Assembly (NCBI RefSeq): GCF_041435195.1 | Contig: NZ_CP108106.1 | Location: 2,480,001-2,544,000 of the forward strand | Direction: 5' to 3' | DNA: 64,000 nucleotides | Origin: Streptomyces sp. NBC_00224 | GTDB taxonomy: Bacteria; Actinomycetota; Actinomycetes; Streptomycetales; Streptomycetaceae | Shown here: piece after piece, positions 51,258-58,696 of the stretch | Layout of the letters: every line of letters starts with the position of its first letter | How positions within the stretch are numbered: the first letter of the stretch is position 1 | The notes under the pieces: model-generated | Told to the model about the DNA's origin: nothing | Database searches by the model: none | Seen by the model: the letters and a program-made list of their open reading frames with translations, nothing else | Translations under genes and position numbers: made by a program

Positions 51258-53487
51258 GGGCTGCCTCTTCCCACTCCACCAGGACGTCGGCGACCAGGCT
51301 CTTCCCGCCTACGGTGAGTTCGGCCGCCCCCTGAAGAGCTTCCAGCGCCCGCCGGGTCTCCGCCAGAGTGCGTGCACTCCTGTCGTACGCGGCGACCGCC
51401 ACCCGCTCATGTGTTTCGGCCAGCAGGACCGAAACCGGCACCGGCTCTTCACGCCAGTCGGCCGGGTGGAGCCAGCCGCCGTCCAGGGCGTACAGGTCCG
51501 CCACATCGCGCAGGGCCCGGAACCTGGCCCTGCGGAAGCCTCGCAGCAGCCCCAGCGCCAACGCGTCCCCCGTGAGCCCCACGGGCACCCCCAGTGCCCC
51601 GTAGCCGTGCCGCCCGGCCACCGGTTCGCCGGCGCCCGCGAGCGGGGTGAGCGTGGTCAGCGCGGCGGCCGCGGCGGCCGCGTGGCCCGGCACAGTGGCC
51701 GAGAGCAGCCCCCAGGCGGCGCCCAGACGCCCGCTCCACTCGTCGGCCTCGGCGAGACCCAGACGCGGCAGCACCTGTGTGCCGAAGCAGTCGCGGTACG
51801 GGTCGAGGTCGTCGAGCGCCGGATCGGGCGCCCCGTCCCGGCCGAGGCCCCGCACCGGCAGCCAGTCGCCGCACGGCTCGCGCGGGCACTCCACCTCCAG
51901 CTCGAAGCGCTCGCCCCGGACCCGGAAGCCCTTCTCGGCCGAGACCACCCGCGCGCGGCCGGACTCGCCCGGGGCGCCGACCCTCAGCTCCCCGAGGGTG
52001 GGCAGCACCAGCCTGCCGTCCGCGTACCCGACGGTGACGGGCACGTCGAGCCTGCCGCGGACGGCGGCGGCCGCGGTGTAGGCGGCAAGGCGGTGGGCGT
52101 GGGCGACGGCGTCGGGCCGGCCCGTGCGCAGCGCCTGAAGGGTGGTGAGCAGCCAGCCGCGCGCGTACGGATGCGTCAGCACCTCGTCGAGGCCCGGCCC
52201 GTCGACTAGGGCGGTCAGCCGCCAGGCCTCGGCCCACTCGGGACCGCCGCGTCCGGCCAGATCGGCGTGGAGGCGGGCGAGCAGGGTGCGGGTGAGTTCG
52301 TGCTCGGCCGCGACGAGTTCACCGGGGTCGGTGACGGCGCCGGGGACGAGGCGGGCGGCCGTGCGGGTCTCGATGCCCCGCACCAGCGCCTCCAGGTCCG
52401 CGCAGTAGACCGAGGGCCCGTCGAAGGCGCCCCTGCCCGCCGTCTCGTTCGCCGAGCGGTAGCGGTGGGTGTAGAGCCCGCCGCCGCAGGAGCGGACGAC
52501 CGGGCACTGTCTGCACTCGGGTCCGACCCCGGCCAGGCCGAGCTGGCGCACCCGTACCCCTGGATGGGCGGCGACCTCGTCGAAGGAGTGCCGGAAGACG
52601 TCAAACCCGGTGGCGGCCGCGCCTTCGTAGGCGCTCTTGAGCGAGTCGACCTGTTCCAGGGTGCCGTCGGTCTCCACCACCACGAGGTCGGTGGGGGCCA
52701 GGCCCAGGGACTCGGTGAGGCTGGGGCCGCCGTTCAACGTCGACAGTACGGACTCGAACAGCCGGACCGGAACCGGTCTGCCCTGTTCCTCCCACCGGTC
52801 GAAGACCGCCAGGATCCACTCGGCGTACTCGGTCGGGGAGCCGCCCGGCCGGGCCGGGGGCGCGTCCCAGGTGGCGTGCGGCAGCAAGTAGTCGATGCGC
52901 GGCGGGTCCAGGGCGATGAGCGCGTCATGGACGGTGACCGGGTCGTTGGCCACGTCGATGGTGCAGAGCAGCCCGAGGAAGAGGTGGCGGTAGCGCTCGC
53001 TGCGGAGCAGTTCGACGGCCTTCAGGACCAGGGGATGGCTGGTGCGGCCGTCGGCGAAGCGGCGGTGGCGGTCGTTGGCCGACCGGTCGCCGTCGAGGGA
53101 GATGCCGACCCTGACGCCGAACTCGTCGAACAGGTCGAGGTAGCGGCTGCTGAGCTGGAGGCCGTTGGTGTGGATGCGCAGATCGAGCTCCGCGACGCCG
53201 TCGAGGGCGGCGGTCAGCTCCTCGCACACCCGGCGCAGCCTGGCGGGGCCCGCCAGCAGCGGCTCCCCTCCGTGCAGGATCACTGACACGGAGGGCAGTA
53301 CGTGTTTCTCGGCGTGCTCGGCCAGTCGCCGGGCCGTCCATGAAATCGCCTCGTCAGAGATTGCCTTGGGGCGGGTACGCCAACTCTGATCAGGGGCTTC
53401 GTAGATATAGCAGTGATCACAAGCAAGATCGCATCTGCTGTGAACCTTGAGCACGATCTCGCGGAATGGGACCACGGGTCCAGTCAT
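51250..53487 (-). CDS. fxsB: FxsB radical SAM/SPASM peptide maturase
   Basis: 745-residue radical S-adenosylmethionine enzyme predicted to crosslink the FxsA peptide. The [4Fe-4S] cluster motif CDLACDHC (Cys19, 23, 26) is followed by HGGEPLLAG and SLDGDRSANDRHRR. A SPASM-like Cys cluster, CRQCPVVRSCGGG, lies near residue 325. The C-terminal 350 residues resemble HEXXH-type maturase domains in their helical pattern. At the expected zinc motif, however, the sequence is LLRGFRRARFRALRDVADLY (about residues 645-665), so metal ligands are lost. It starts 27 bases after fxsA. Family members make Phe-containing three-residue cyclophanes. Confidence 0.9.
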   Translation of the reverse strand: MTGPVVPFREIVLKVHSRCDLACDHCYIYEAPDQSWRTRPKAISDEAISWTARRLAEHAEKHVLPSVSVILHGGEPLLAGPARLRRVCEELTAALDGVAELDLRIHTNGLQLSSRYLDLFDEFGVRVGISLDGDRSANDRHRRFADGRTSHPLVLKAVELLRSERYRHLFLGLLCTIDVANDPVTVHDALIALDPPRIDYLLPHATWDAPPARPGGSPTEYAEWILAVFDRWEEQGRPVPVRLFESVLSTLNGGPSLTESLGLAPTDLVVVETDGTLEQVDSLKSAYEGAAATGFDVFRHSFDEVAAHPGVRVRQLGLAGVGPECRQCPVVRSCGGGLYTHRYRSANETAGRGAFDGPSVYCADLEALVRGIETRTAARLVPGAVTDPGELVAAEHELTRTLLARLHADLAGRGGPEWAEAWRLTALVDGPGLDEVLTHPYARGWLLTTLQALRTGRPDAVAHAHRLAAYTAAAAVRGRLDVPVTVGYADGRLVLPTLGELRVGAPGESGRARVVSAEKGFRVRGERFELEVECPREPCGDWLPVRGLGRDGAPDPALDDLDPYRDCFGTQVLPRLGLAEADEWSGRLGAAWGLLSATVPGHAAAAAAALTTLTPLAGAGEPVAGRHGYGALGVPVGLTGDALALGLLRGFRRARFRALRDVADLYALDGGWLHPADWREEPVPVSVLLAETHERVAVAAYDRSARTLAETRRALEALQGAAELTVGGKSLVADVLVEWEEAARG

Positions 53488-53514
53488 TCCGCCAGTCTAG
53501 AGCTCTCCGACAGA

Positions 53515-53682
53515 CTAGAGAGCCGAGTTGAAGGTCGACGCCTGCACGGGGCGACCGATCGACGAGGGCAGCACGCGGCCGAGCTTCCTGGCGGCGTCCG
53601 CACCGCGGACGTCGATGTCTGCCAGGGGCACACGGCTCTTCTTCGCAGGGGCGAAGGAGAGAGAATTCACGGAGGTCTTCAC
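53515..53682 (-). CDS. fxsA: FxsA precursor peptide, FxSxx-COOH RiPP
   Basis: 55-residue precursor peptide. GTG at 53682 has AGGAC 5 bases upstream and begins VKTSVNSLSFAPAKKSRVPL. The middle, ADIDVRGADAARKLGRVLPS, is a leader region typical of the family, and the C-terminus is STFNSAL. FNSAL is exactly the FxSxx-COOH motif: Phe51, Ser53 and two residues to the free carboxylate. A Phe51-Ser53 cyclophane made by FxsB is the family-based expectation. It is short and easily missed. A TTGCCA/TAAAGT promoter lies about 75 bases upstream. Confidence 0.88.
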   Translation of the reverse strand: MKTSVNSLSFAPAKKSRVPLADIDVRGADAARKLGRVLPSSIGRPVQASTFNSAL

Positions 53683-53758
53683 GGCCGTCCTTGATGGGTA
53701 ATTCCTGCATGTGGACAGTGGTACCGACGACATGCACCGTTGCAGTGTCGGCGGCACG

Positions 53759-53786
53759 ACTTTACTCTCTTGGCCACTGTTGGCAA
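53759..53786 (-). promoter_or_regulatory. Promoter of the fxsA-B-aac-C-T operon
   Basis: On the minus strand TTGCCA (53786-53781), a 16-base spacer and TAAAGT (53764-53759) form a good vegetative-type promoter, predicting a leader of about 70 bases before fxsA. On the other side of the gap, GGAACG-GGT-CGTTCC (53841-53855) is a perfect inverted repeat before the SLATT gene and may be an operator. Confidence 0.5.
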
Positions 53787-53889
53787 CTGAGCACGACCGC
53801 TTGCCGCAAACGCGTGACCCAGCATTGGCGGAAGGTGTACGGAACGGGTCGTTCCATCGAAAGAGTGATGACTAAAACCGCAGACAGGG

Positions 53890-54831
53890 GTGGATGTGAC
53901 GGCGATTCCCGGTCCTCTGCAAAGCATGGTCTTCCGCAACGCCGACCTGCCGGGTCTCTTCCATCACGCGGACTCACTCGCGATAGGGCGCCAGCGGGCC
54001 GCGGTGAACAGCACCCGCTGGCAGTTGTGCCTGCTGGTGGTGGGGGCGGCGCTGGCGGCACTGCCGTGGAAGATGACGCTCGGTGGTGACTTCCAGCTGA
54101 CCAGCGCGCTCAGCGCACTGGCGTACGCGGGGGTGCTCGCGGTGAGCTTCCGCGCTGCCCGCGGGCATGCGAAATCGCATTGGCAACTGAACCGTTCGGC
54201 GGCCGAGTTCATCAAATCCATGTGCTGGCGCTATGCCGTGCACGGCACCCCCTTCGATTCCCAGGCACCCGATCCCGAAGGTCTGTTCACCCTCCGTCTG
54301 GAGGAAGGACTGCGGGAGTTGCGCAAGGTCGGCTGGCGGGATCCGCGCGAGGACCGGGCGTCGGGCCTGGCCGATGTGCCCCTCATCACCGCGCCCATGC
54401 GGGAGTTACGGGCGAAGGCGTTCACCGTACGCAAGGAGACCTACGTCCGGGACCGGCTGATCGAGCAGCGCAACTGGTACCGGCGCCGCCAGGAGGCCTC
54501 CAAGCGGGCCACCGCGCTGTGGACCTCGGCAATCACCCTGCTCACCGTTCTCGCGTTGCTCTTCGCGACGCTGCACATGTTCGGCGCGGCCCAGGACGTC
54601 AAGGTCGCCGGGCTGCTCTCGGCCGCGGCGGCCGCGTGTCTGGCGTGGAGCGAGATCCGCCGCCACCAGCCGCTGATCTCGGCGCACTCCCTGGTGGAGC
54701 AGGACCTCAAGGAGATGCACGTGGCCATGGAGAACACGGTCAGCGAGCGGGAGTGGCCGGGCGCGGTCTACGAGACCGAGCGGGTCGTGTCGCCCCAGCA
54801 CACCGACTGGCTGGTCCGGCTCCGCAGTTGA
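53890..54831 (+). CDS. SLATT/DUF4231-type membrane protein
   Basis: 313-residue protein with two pairs of membrane helices (WQLCLLVVGAALAALPW and ALSALAYAGVLAVSF; TSAITLLTVLALLFATLHMF and AGLLSAAAAACLAWSEI), each followed by an amphipathic charged helix (RDRLIEQRNWYRRRQEASKR). This is the SLATT fold (SMODS- and SLOG-associated two-helix effector), proposed to form pores when a nucleotide-sensing partner is activated. A SLOG gene is the next gene, converging 17 bases away. GTG 53890 or GTG 53896 could start it; AGGGG lies 5 bases before the latter. Divergent from fxsA. Confidence 0.75.
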   Translation: MDVTAIPGPLQSMVFRNADLPGLFHHADSLAIGRQRAAVNSTRWQLCLLVVGAALAALPWKMTLGGDFQLTSALSALAYAGVLAVSFRAARGHAKSHWQLNRSAAEFIKSMCWRYAVHGTPFDSQAPDPEGLFTLRLEEGLRELRKVGWRDPREDRASGLADVPLITAPMRELRAKAFTVRKETYVRDRLIEQRNWYRRRQEASKRATALWTSAITLLTVLALLFATLHMFGAAQDVKVAGLLSAAAAACLAWSEIRRHQPLISAHSLVEQDLKEMHVAMENTVSEREWPGAVYETERVVSPQHTDWLVRLRS

Positions 54832-54848
54832 TCGCCCCGGACGGGGCG

Positions 54849-55328
54849 CTACGGGCGGCGCACCCCGTCGCACCACACCACCGTGACCGACTTGCCCAGG
54901 CCACGGGCGTACTGGACGATGTCGCCGGTGCCGCCGAGCCCCCGCGCGGGCTGGCCGTCCCAGACGGCGACCAGACGGTCGCAGTTGTCCGCGATATAGG
55001 CGCCGGCCGCGTAGTACGCCTCGTCCGTCGCGTGCGGGAAGTCCATCCGGACCTCCTGCGTGGCCTGTCCCCTCAGCCCCTGGTAGCGGGCGAGTTCGGC
55101 GGCGTCGGCGAAGCCGTTCTCGTAGTCGCCGCTGGGAATGACCACGGTCAGGGAGGCGCCGCACTCCAGGGCGATGGCCGCGAACAGCTGGTCCGCGCCG
55201 ACCGCGAGGCTGGAGAGGGCCTCCAGGGAACCGTCGTGTCCGCACAGCAGGCTCCGCAGACAGGTGCGGATCTCCCCCAGCGCCTCGGAGGGAATGTCTC
55301 GGTGACCGGTCACTCCGATGCGTTTCAC
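54849..55328 (-). CDS. SLOG-domain protein, probable nucleotide-derivative sensor
   Basis: 159-residue Rossmannoid protein of the SLOG (SMF/LOG) superfamily. RIGVTGHRDIPSEAL (Gly-His-Arg motif), ALSSLAVGADQLFAAIALE and ARGLGGTGDIVQYARGLGKS supply the ligand-binding loops. It is a stand-alone domain with no nuclease or effector fused. In SLOG-SLATT pairs the SLOG protein is proposed to sense or process a nucleotide ligand and trigger the membrane partner. GTG at 55328 has GGGGTGA 6 bases upstream. The gap 55329-55487 holds a terminator. Confidence 0.75.
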   Translation of the reverse strand: MKRIGVTGHRDIPSEALGEIRTCLRSLLCGHDGSLEALSSLAVGADQLFAAIALECGASLTVVIPSGDYENGFADAAELARYQGLRGQATQEVRMDFPHATDEAYYAAGAYIADNCDRLVAVWDGQPARGLGGTGDIVQYARGLGKSVTVVWCDGVRRP

Positions 55329-55425
55329 TGACTCACCCCGTGTGTCCGGTCGCCTCTCCGCCGTGAACATCCTCCCAAAAAGGCGCATCGCGTCCAGTCA
55401 TGGCCGCCGTATGTGCACAGGGAAC

Positions 55426-55456
55426 GAGCCCCCGCCCGATGGCCGGACGGGGGCTC
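55426..55456 (-). terminator. Terminator of the protease gene
   Basis: GAGCCCCCGCCCG (55426-55438) pairs with CGGACGGGGGCTC (55444-55456), with one G-T mismatch in 13 and a five-base loop. It begins 32 bases past the protease stop and lies upstream of the SLOG gene, also minus strand. Confidence 0.85.
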
Positions 55457-55487
55457 GCCGCTGCCGGGGCAGCGAGGTGATCAGCCG

Positions 55488-56393
55488 TCAGAAGAGACTG
55501 ACGCCATAGGCGTTCATGGCCTCGACCACGGGCTGGAAGAAGGTCGTGCCGCCGGAGGAGCAGTTGCCGCTGCCGCCGGAGGTGAGGCCCAGCGCGGTCG
55601 AGCCGGCGTAGAGCGGGCCGCCGGAGTCGCCGGGCTCGGCGCACACCGTGGTCCTGATCAGGCCGTACACGATGTCACCGCCGCCGTAGTTGACGGTGGC
55701 GTTGAGCGCGGTGACCCGGCCGCTGTGGATGCCGGTGGTCGAGCCTCGCCGGGTGACCGTCTGGCCGACCGTGGGGTTGGCCGCGCTGCTGATGTGCTGG
55801 CTGCCCACGGCACTCGGGTGGGCCAGCGAGGTGTTCGTGTACTGCACGAGGCCGTAGTCGTTGCCCGGGAAGCTGGTGCCGACCGTCGGGCCGATGCTCG
55901 TCGCGTGCGAGGAACTGGTGTACCAGGGCGGCTTGCCCTCGGTGCAGTGACCGGCCGTCAGGAAGTAGTAGGTGCTGCCCTTCTTGACGTTGAAGCCGAG
56001 GGAGCAGCGCCAGCTCGGCGCGTAGATGGCGTCGCCGCCGGAGAGCAGCTTGCTGAACTTGCCGGGGGTCCGCTCGACGCGTATGGCGGACGCGTTGGCT
56101 CCGGCCTGCCGCTTGATCTTGGCTATGTCGGCCTTGCTGACGGTGGAGTCGGCGGTCACGACCAGCGTGTGGGTGGCGGGGTCGACGCTCCAGGCGGTGC
56201 CCGCGACGTCGGCGCCGAGCACGGCGCTGCTCGCGGCGGAGAGTTGGGTGGCGCTGAACACCTGGGACGGGGTGGCACTTGCGGTGGGGACCGCGAGTGC
56301 GCCGGCGGCGAGGAGCCCTGCGGTAAGGGCGACTGCCTTGGTGCGTCTCGCGAGACCGCGGTGGCGGGTGGGGGTGGTGCGCTTGATCCTCAC
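55488..56393 (-). CDS. Secreted S1-family serine protease with alpha-lytic-type propeptide
   Basis: 301-residue chymotrypsin-like protease related to Streptomyces griseus proteases. A signal peptide (about 1-43, [20 protein letters not shown]) and a short alpha-lytic pro-domain (to about residue 120) precede the mature enzyme, which starts near [15 protein letters not shown]. The triad is His149 (TAGHCTEG), Asp179 (GNDYGLVQY) and Ser257 (GDSGGPLY). Cysteine pairs match the two disulphides of the family. GTG at 56393 has GAGGAA 5 bases upstream. A CAAGCGCTTG palindrome lies in its promoter region. Confidence 0.95.
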   Translation of the reverse strand: MRIKRTTPTRHRGLARRTKAVALTAGLLAAGALAVPTASATPSQVFSATQLSAASSAVLGADVAGTAWSVDPATHTLVVTADSTVSKADIAKIKRQAGANASAIRVERTPGKFSKLLSGGDAIYAPSWRCSLGFNVKKGSTYYFLTAGHCTEGKPPWYTSSSHATSIGPTVGTSFPGNDYGLVQYTNTSLAHPSAVGSQHISSAANPTVGQTVTRRGSTTGIHSGRVTALNATVNYGGGDIVYGLIRTTVCAEPGDSGGPLYAGSTALGLTSGGSGNCSSGGTTFFQPVVEAMNAYGVSLF

Positions 56394-56500
56394 TTCTGTT
56401 CCTCCCGAGGGGAATCGAGGGGCCCGAGTTGGGTGGGGGGACCCCGTGAGGCGCAGCCAGAGCTGACGGCAGCACTGTTGAGCGCAAGCCGTGCTCCTGA

Positions 56501-56510
56501 CAAGCGCTTG
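56501..56510. promoter_or_regulatory. CAAGCGCTTG palindrome upstream of the protease
   Basis: A perfect 10-base palindrome overlaps TTGTCA (56503-56498, minus strand), a possible -35 whose -10 would be AACAGT after 18 bases. The central CG fits LacI-family operators. It shares its core with the KstR2-like sites near 2 and 3 kb, but its flanks differ. Confidence 0.35.
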
Positions 56511-56525
56511 GGAGGGAGTATTCGG

Positions 56526-56567
56526 CGGCCCGGCCGTCGGGCGCAAGGGCGCCTTTCGGCCGGGCCG
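56526..56567 (-). terminator. Terminator of the DUF1684 operon
   Basis: CGGCCCGGCCG (56526-56536) pairs perfectly with CGGCCGGGCCG (56557-56567), and a second stem, GGGCGC/GGCGCC, lies in the loop. It begins 22 bases past the DUF1684 stop. Confidence 0.85.
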
Positions 56568-56589
56568 TTGGGGTTTGCGAGCCCGCGGG

Positions 56590-57399
56590 TCAGCGGGTGA
56601 GGACGGTCCGCTCGCCCGCCGCGACCGCCGCGTCGAGGGTGTTGCCCGGGGGCGGGAAGGGGCAGATGAAGTGCTCCGCGAAGGCGCACGGAGGCAGCAG
56701 TGCGCGGTTGAAGTCCACCGTGAGCCGTCCTTGCGCATCGGGTGCGCCGGGGCGCAGGAAACGGAACCGGAAGCTCGAATCCCCGCTGGTCGCATCGGCG
56801 AACACCGCCCAGAGCGCGCCGTCGTCCTCGACCGCCACCTGGAGGGTGTGTTCCCGGCCGTCGAGCGCGAACGCGAGCTCCCCGCCGAGGCCGAGCCCGC
56901 GCTCCACTCCGTCGGCGTTCGCCACCCGTACGGTCCGCGCCTCGTCGTACGGGCGGAAGGTGGCGGGCACCGCCCAGCGCGCCTCGTACGGCGTCGCCCC
57001 GATGCCCGCGAAAGCGCGTCGGCGCTCGGCCTCCGGGTCCCAGACCCGCACCGCCCACAGCCCTTCGCGGCGCAGCACCACGAGCCGCCGCGCGCCCTGG
57101 GCCAGCCGGGACTCACCGATGGGCGTGTGGTCGGCGGTCAGCCGCACCTCGCCGCTGAAGGGCTCTGAGTCGAGGGCGATCCCGTCCTGCGCGGCGGCCG
57201 TGAGCACCACCGCGTCGTCGTCTTCGCGCCACTCGCCCGGCACGGCCGGAATTCGCCCCTCCACCGCGTCGGCGAGCCAGTGGGTGCCGGTCAGCGCCAG
57301 CGGACCGTAGGGCGCCGAGACAGTCTCGATGCGCCGTTCGTGCCAGTTCTTCCACTCCTGTGCCGCGTCCTGCGGATCCCTCGCCGCGTCCGTGCTCAT
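56590..57399 (-). CDS. DUF1684 domain protein
   Basis: 269-residue protein of unknown function. The family's signature is near the C-terminus: [20 protein letters not shown] then PPPGNTL. Two beta-rich halves have no catalytic motif I can name; the conserved Cys and His in the signature could bind a metal or flavin. GAAGGG lies before the ATG. It starts 4 bases after the stop of the first flavin monooxygenase, so it is the last gene of that operon. The partnership with flavin monooxygenases suggests a role in organosulfur or xenobiotic metabolism. Confidence 0.85.
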   Translation of the reverse strand: MSTDAARDPQDAAQEWKNWHERRIETVSAPYGPLALTGTHWLADAVEGRIPAVPGEWREDDDAVVLTAAAQDGIALDSEPFSGEVRLTADHTPIGESRLAQGARRLVVLRREGLWAVRVWDPEAERRRAFAGIGATPYEARWAVPATFRPYDEARTVRVANADGVERGLGLGGELAFALDGREHTLQVAVEDDGALWAVFADATSGDSSFRFRFLRPGAPDAQGRLTVDFNRALLPPCAFAEHFICPFPPPGNTLDAAVAAGERTVLTR

Positions 57400-57403
57400 G
57401 TGT

Positions 57404-58696
57404 TCAACCCTTCCGTACGGGGGTGGGCAGCCCCAGGTGCGAGCGCAGTGTCGGGCCGGAGTATTCCGTACGGAAGACCCCGCGCTCCTGCAGCAGCGGC
57501 ACCACCCGGTCGACGAAGTCGTCGAGTCCGCCCGGCGTCAGATGCGGGACGAGGATGAAGCCGTCGGCGGCGTCGGCCGTCACGAACTCGGTGAGCTGGG
57601 CGGCCACCGAGGCCGGGGTCCCGATGAACGACTGCCGGCCGGTCGTCTCGATGACGGTCTGCCGGATGGAGAGGCCCTTGGCCTCGGACAGCGCCCGCCA
57701 CTTGGCGGCGACCGCAAAGGGGTCGCCCACCTTCACCCGGCCCTTGACCAGTTCGGACTCCGGGTCCGGGTCGATCTCCGGAAGCGGCCCGTCGGGGTCG
57801 TAGGCGGACAGGTCGCGGCCCCAGATCTGCTCCAGGGCGACGATCGCGTTCTGCGCGGAGACCTGGCGGCGCCGGATGTCGGCGGCCTTCTCCTGCGCCT
57901 CGGCGTCGGTGTCGCCGAGCACGAAGGTCACCCCCGGCATGATCTTCAGATCCTCGGGGCGCCTGCCGTACTTGGCGAGCCGGGACTTCACATCGGCGTA
58001 GAACTCCCGCCCGGCCTCCAGGGTGCCGTGCCGGGTGAAGACGATGTCGGCGGTGGAGGCGGCGAACTCGCGGCCCTCGCCGGAGTCCCCGGCCTGGATG
58101 ACGACCGGGTGGCCCTGCGGGGAGCGCGGGACGGTGAACTCCCCCGATATGGAGAAGTGCTGCCCCTGATGGGCGAACGGACGCGGGGTGCCCTCCGGCG
58201 TCCAGGAGTCCCACAGCTCACGGGCGGTGGCGACGAACTCGGCGGCCCGGGTATAGCGGTCGGCGCGGTCCAGATAGCCGCCGCGCCGGAAGTTCTCCCC
58301 GGTGAACGCGTCGAACGAGGTGACCACGTTCCAGGCGGCGCGCCCGCCGGAGAGGTGGTCGAGGGAGGCGAAGCGCCGGGCGAGCTCGTAGGGCTCGTTG
58401 AAGGTGGCGTTGACGGTGGCGGCGAGGCCCAGGTGCTCGGTGACGGCCGCGAGCGCGCCGAGGACGGTGAGGGATTCGGGGCGGCCCACCACGTCGAGGT
58501 CGTGGATGCGCCCCTTGTGCTCGCGCAGCCGCAGCCCCTCGGCGAGGAAGAAGAAGTCGAACCGGCCGCGCTCGGCGGTGCGGGCCAGATGCACGAAGGA
58601 GGAGAAGTCGATCTGGCTCCTGGAGCGAGGGTCGGCCCACACGGTGGTGTTGTTGACGCCGGGGAAGTGGGCGGCGAGGTGCATCTGCTTGGTCAT
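57404..58696 (-). CDS. LLM-class flavin-dependent monooxygenase (NtaA/DszA group)
   Basis: 430-residue FMNH2-dependent monooxygenase of the luciferase-like superfamily. The NtaA/SnaA/SoxA group is indicated by AWNVVTSFDAFTGENFRRGG, HPVVIQAGDSGEGREFAAST and GTPASVAAQLTEFV. It uses reduced flavin supplied by a separate reductase, not seen nearby. ATG at 58696 overlaps the stop of the upstream monooxygenase (ATGA). The group oxidises nitrilotriacetate, dibenzothiophene sulfone and similar compounds; the substrate here is unknown. Confidence 0.9.
   Translation of the reverse strand: MTKQMHLAAHFPGVNNTTVWADPRSRSQIDFSSFVHLARTAERGRFDFFFLAEGLRLREHKGRIHDLDVVGRPESLTVLGALAAVTEHLGLAATVNATFNEPYELARRFASLDHLSGGRAAWNVVTSFDAFTGENFRRGGYLDRADRYTRAAEFVATARELWDSWTPEGTPRPFAHQGQHFSISGEFTVPRSPQGHPVVIQAGDSGEGREFAASTADIVFTRHGTLEAGREFYADVKSRLAKYGRRPEDLKIMPGVTFVLGDTDAEAQEKAADIRRRQVSAQNAIVALEQIWGRDLSAYDPDGPLPEIDPDPESELVKGRVKVGDPFAVAAKWRALSEAKGLSIRQTVIETTGRQSFIGTPASVAAQLTEFVTADAADGFILVPHLTPGGLDDFVDRVVPLLQERGVFRTEYSGPTLRSHLGLPTPVRKG

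Noticed and set aside
45119..55328. Prophage or integrative element carrying the fxs locus
   Set aside because: No integrase, tRNA attachment site, phage structural genes or change in base composition is visible at either boundary.
56501..56510. Third target of the TetR that binds near 2 and 3 kb
   Set aside because: Only the 10-base core is shared. The flanks do not match, and the core is a common palindrome, so it is kept only as a weak separate site.
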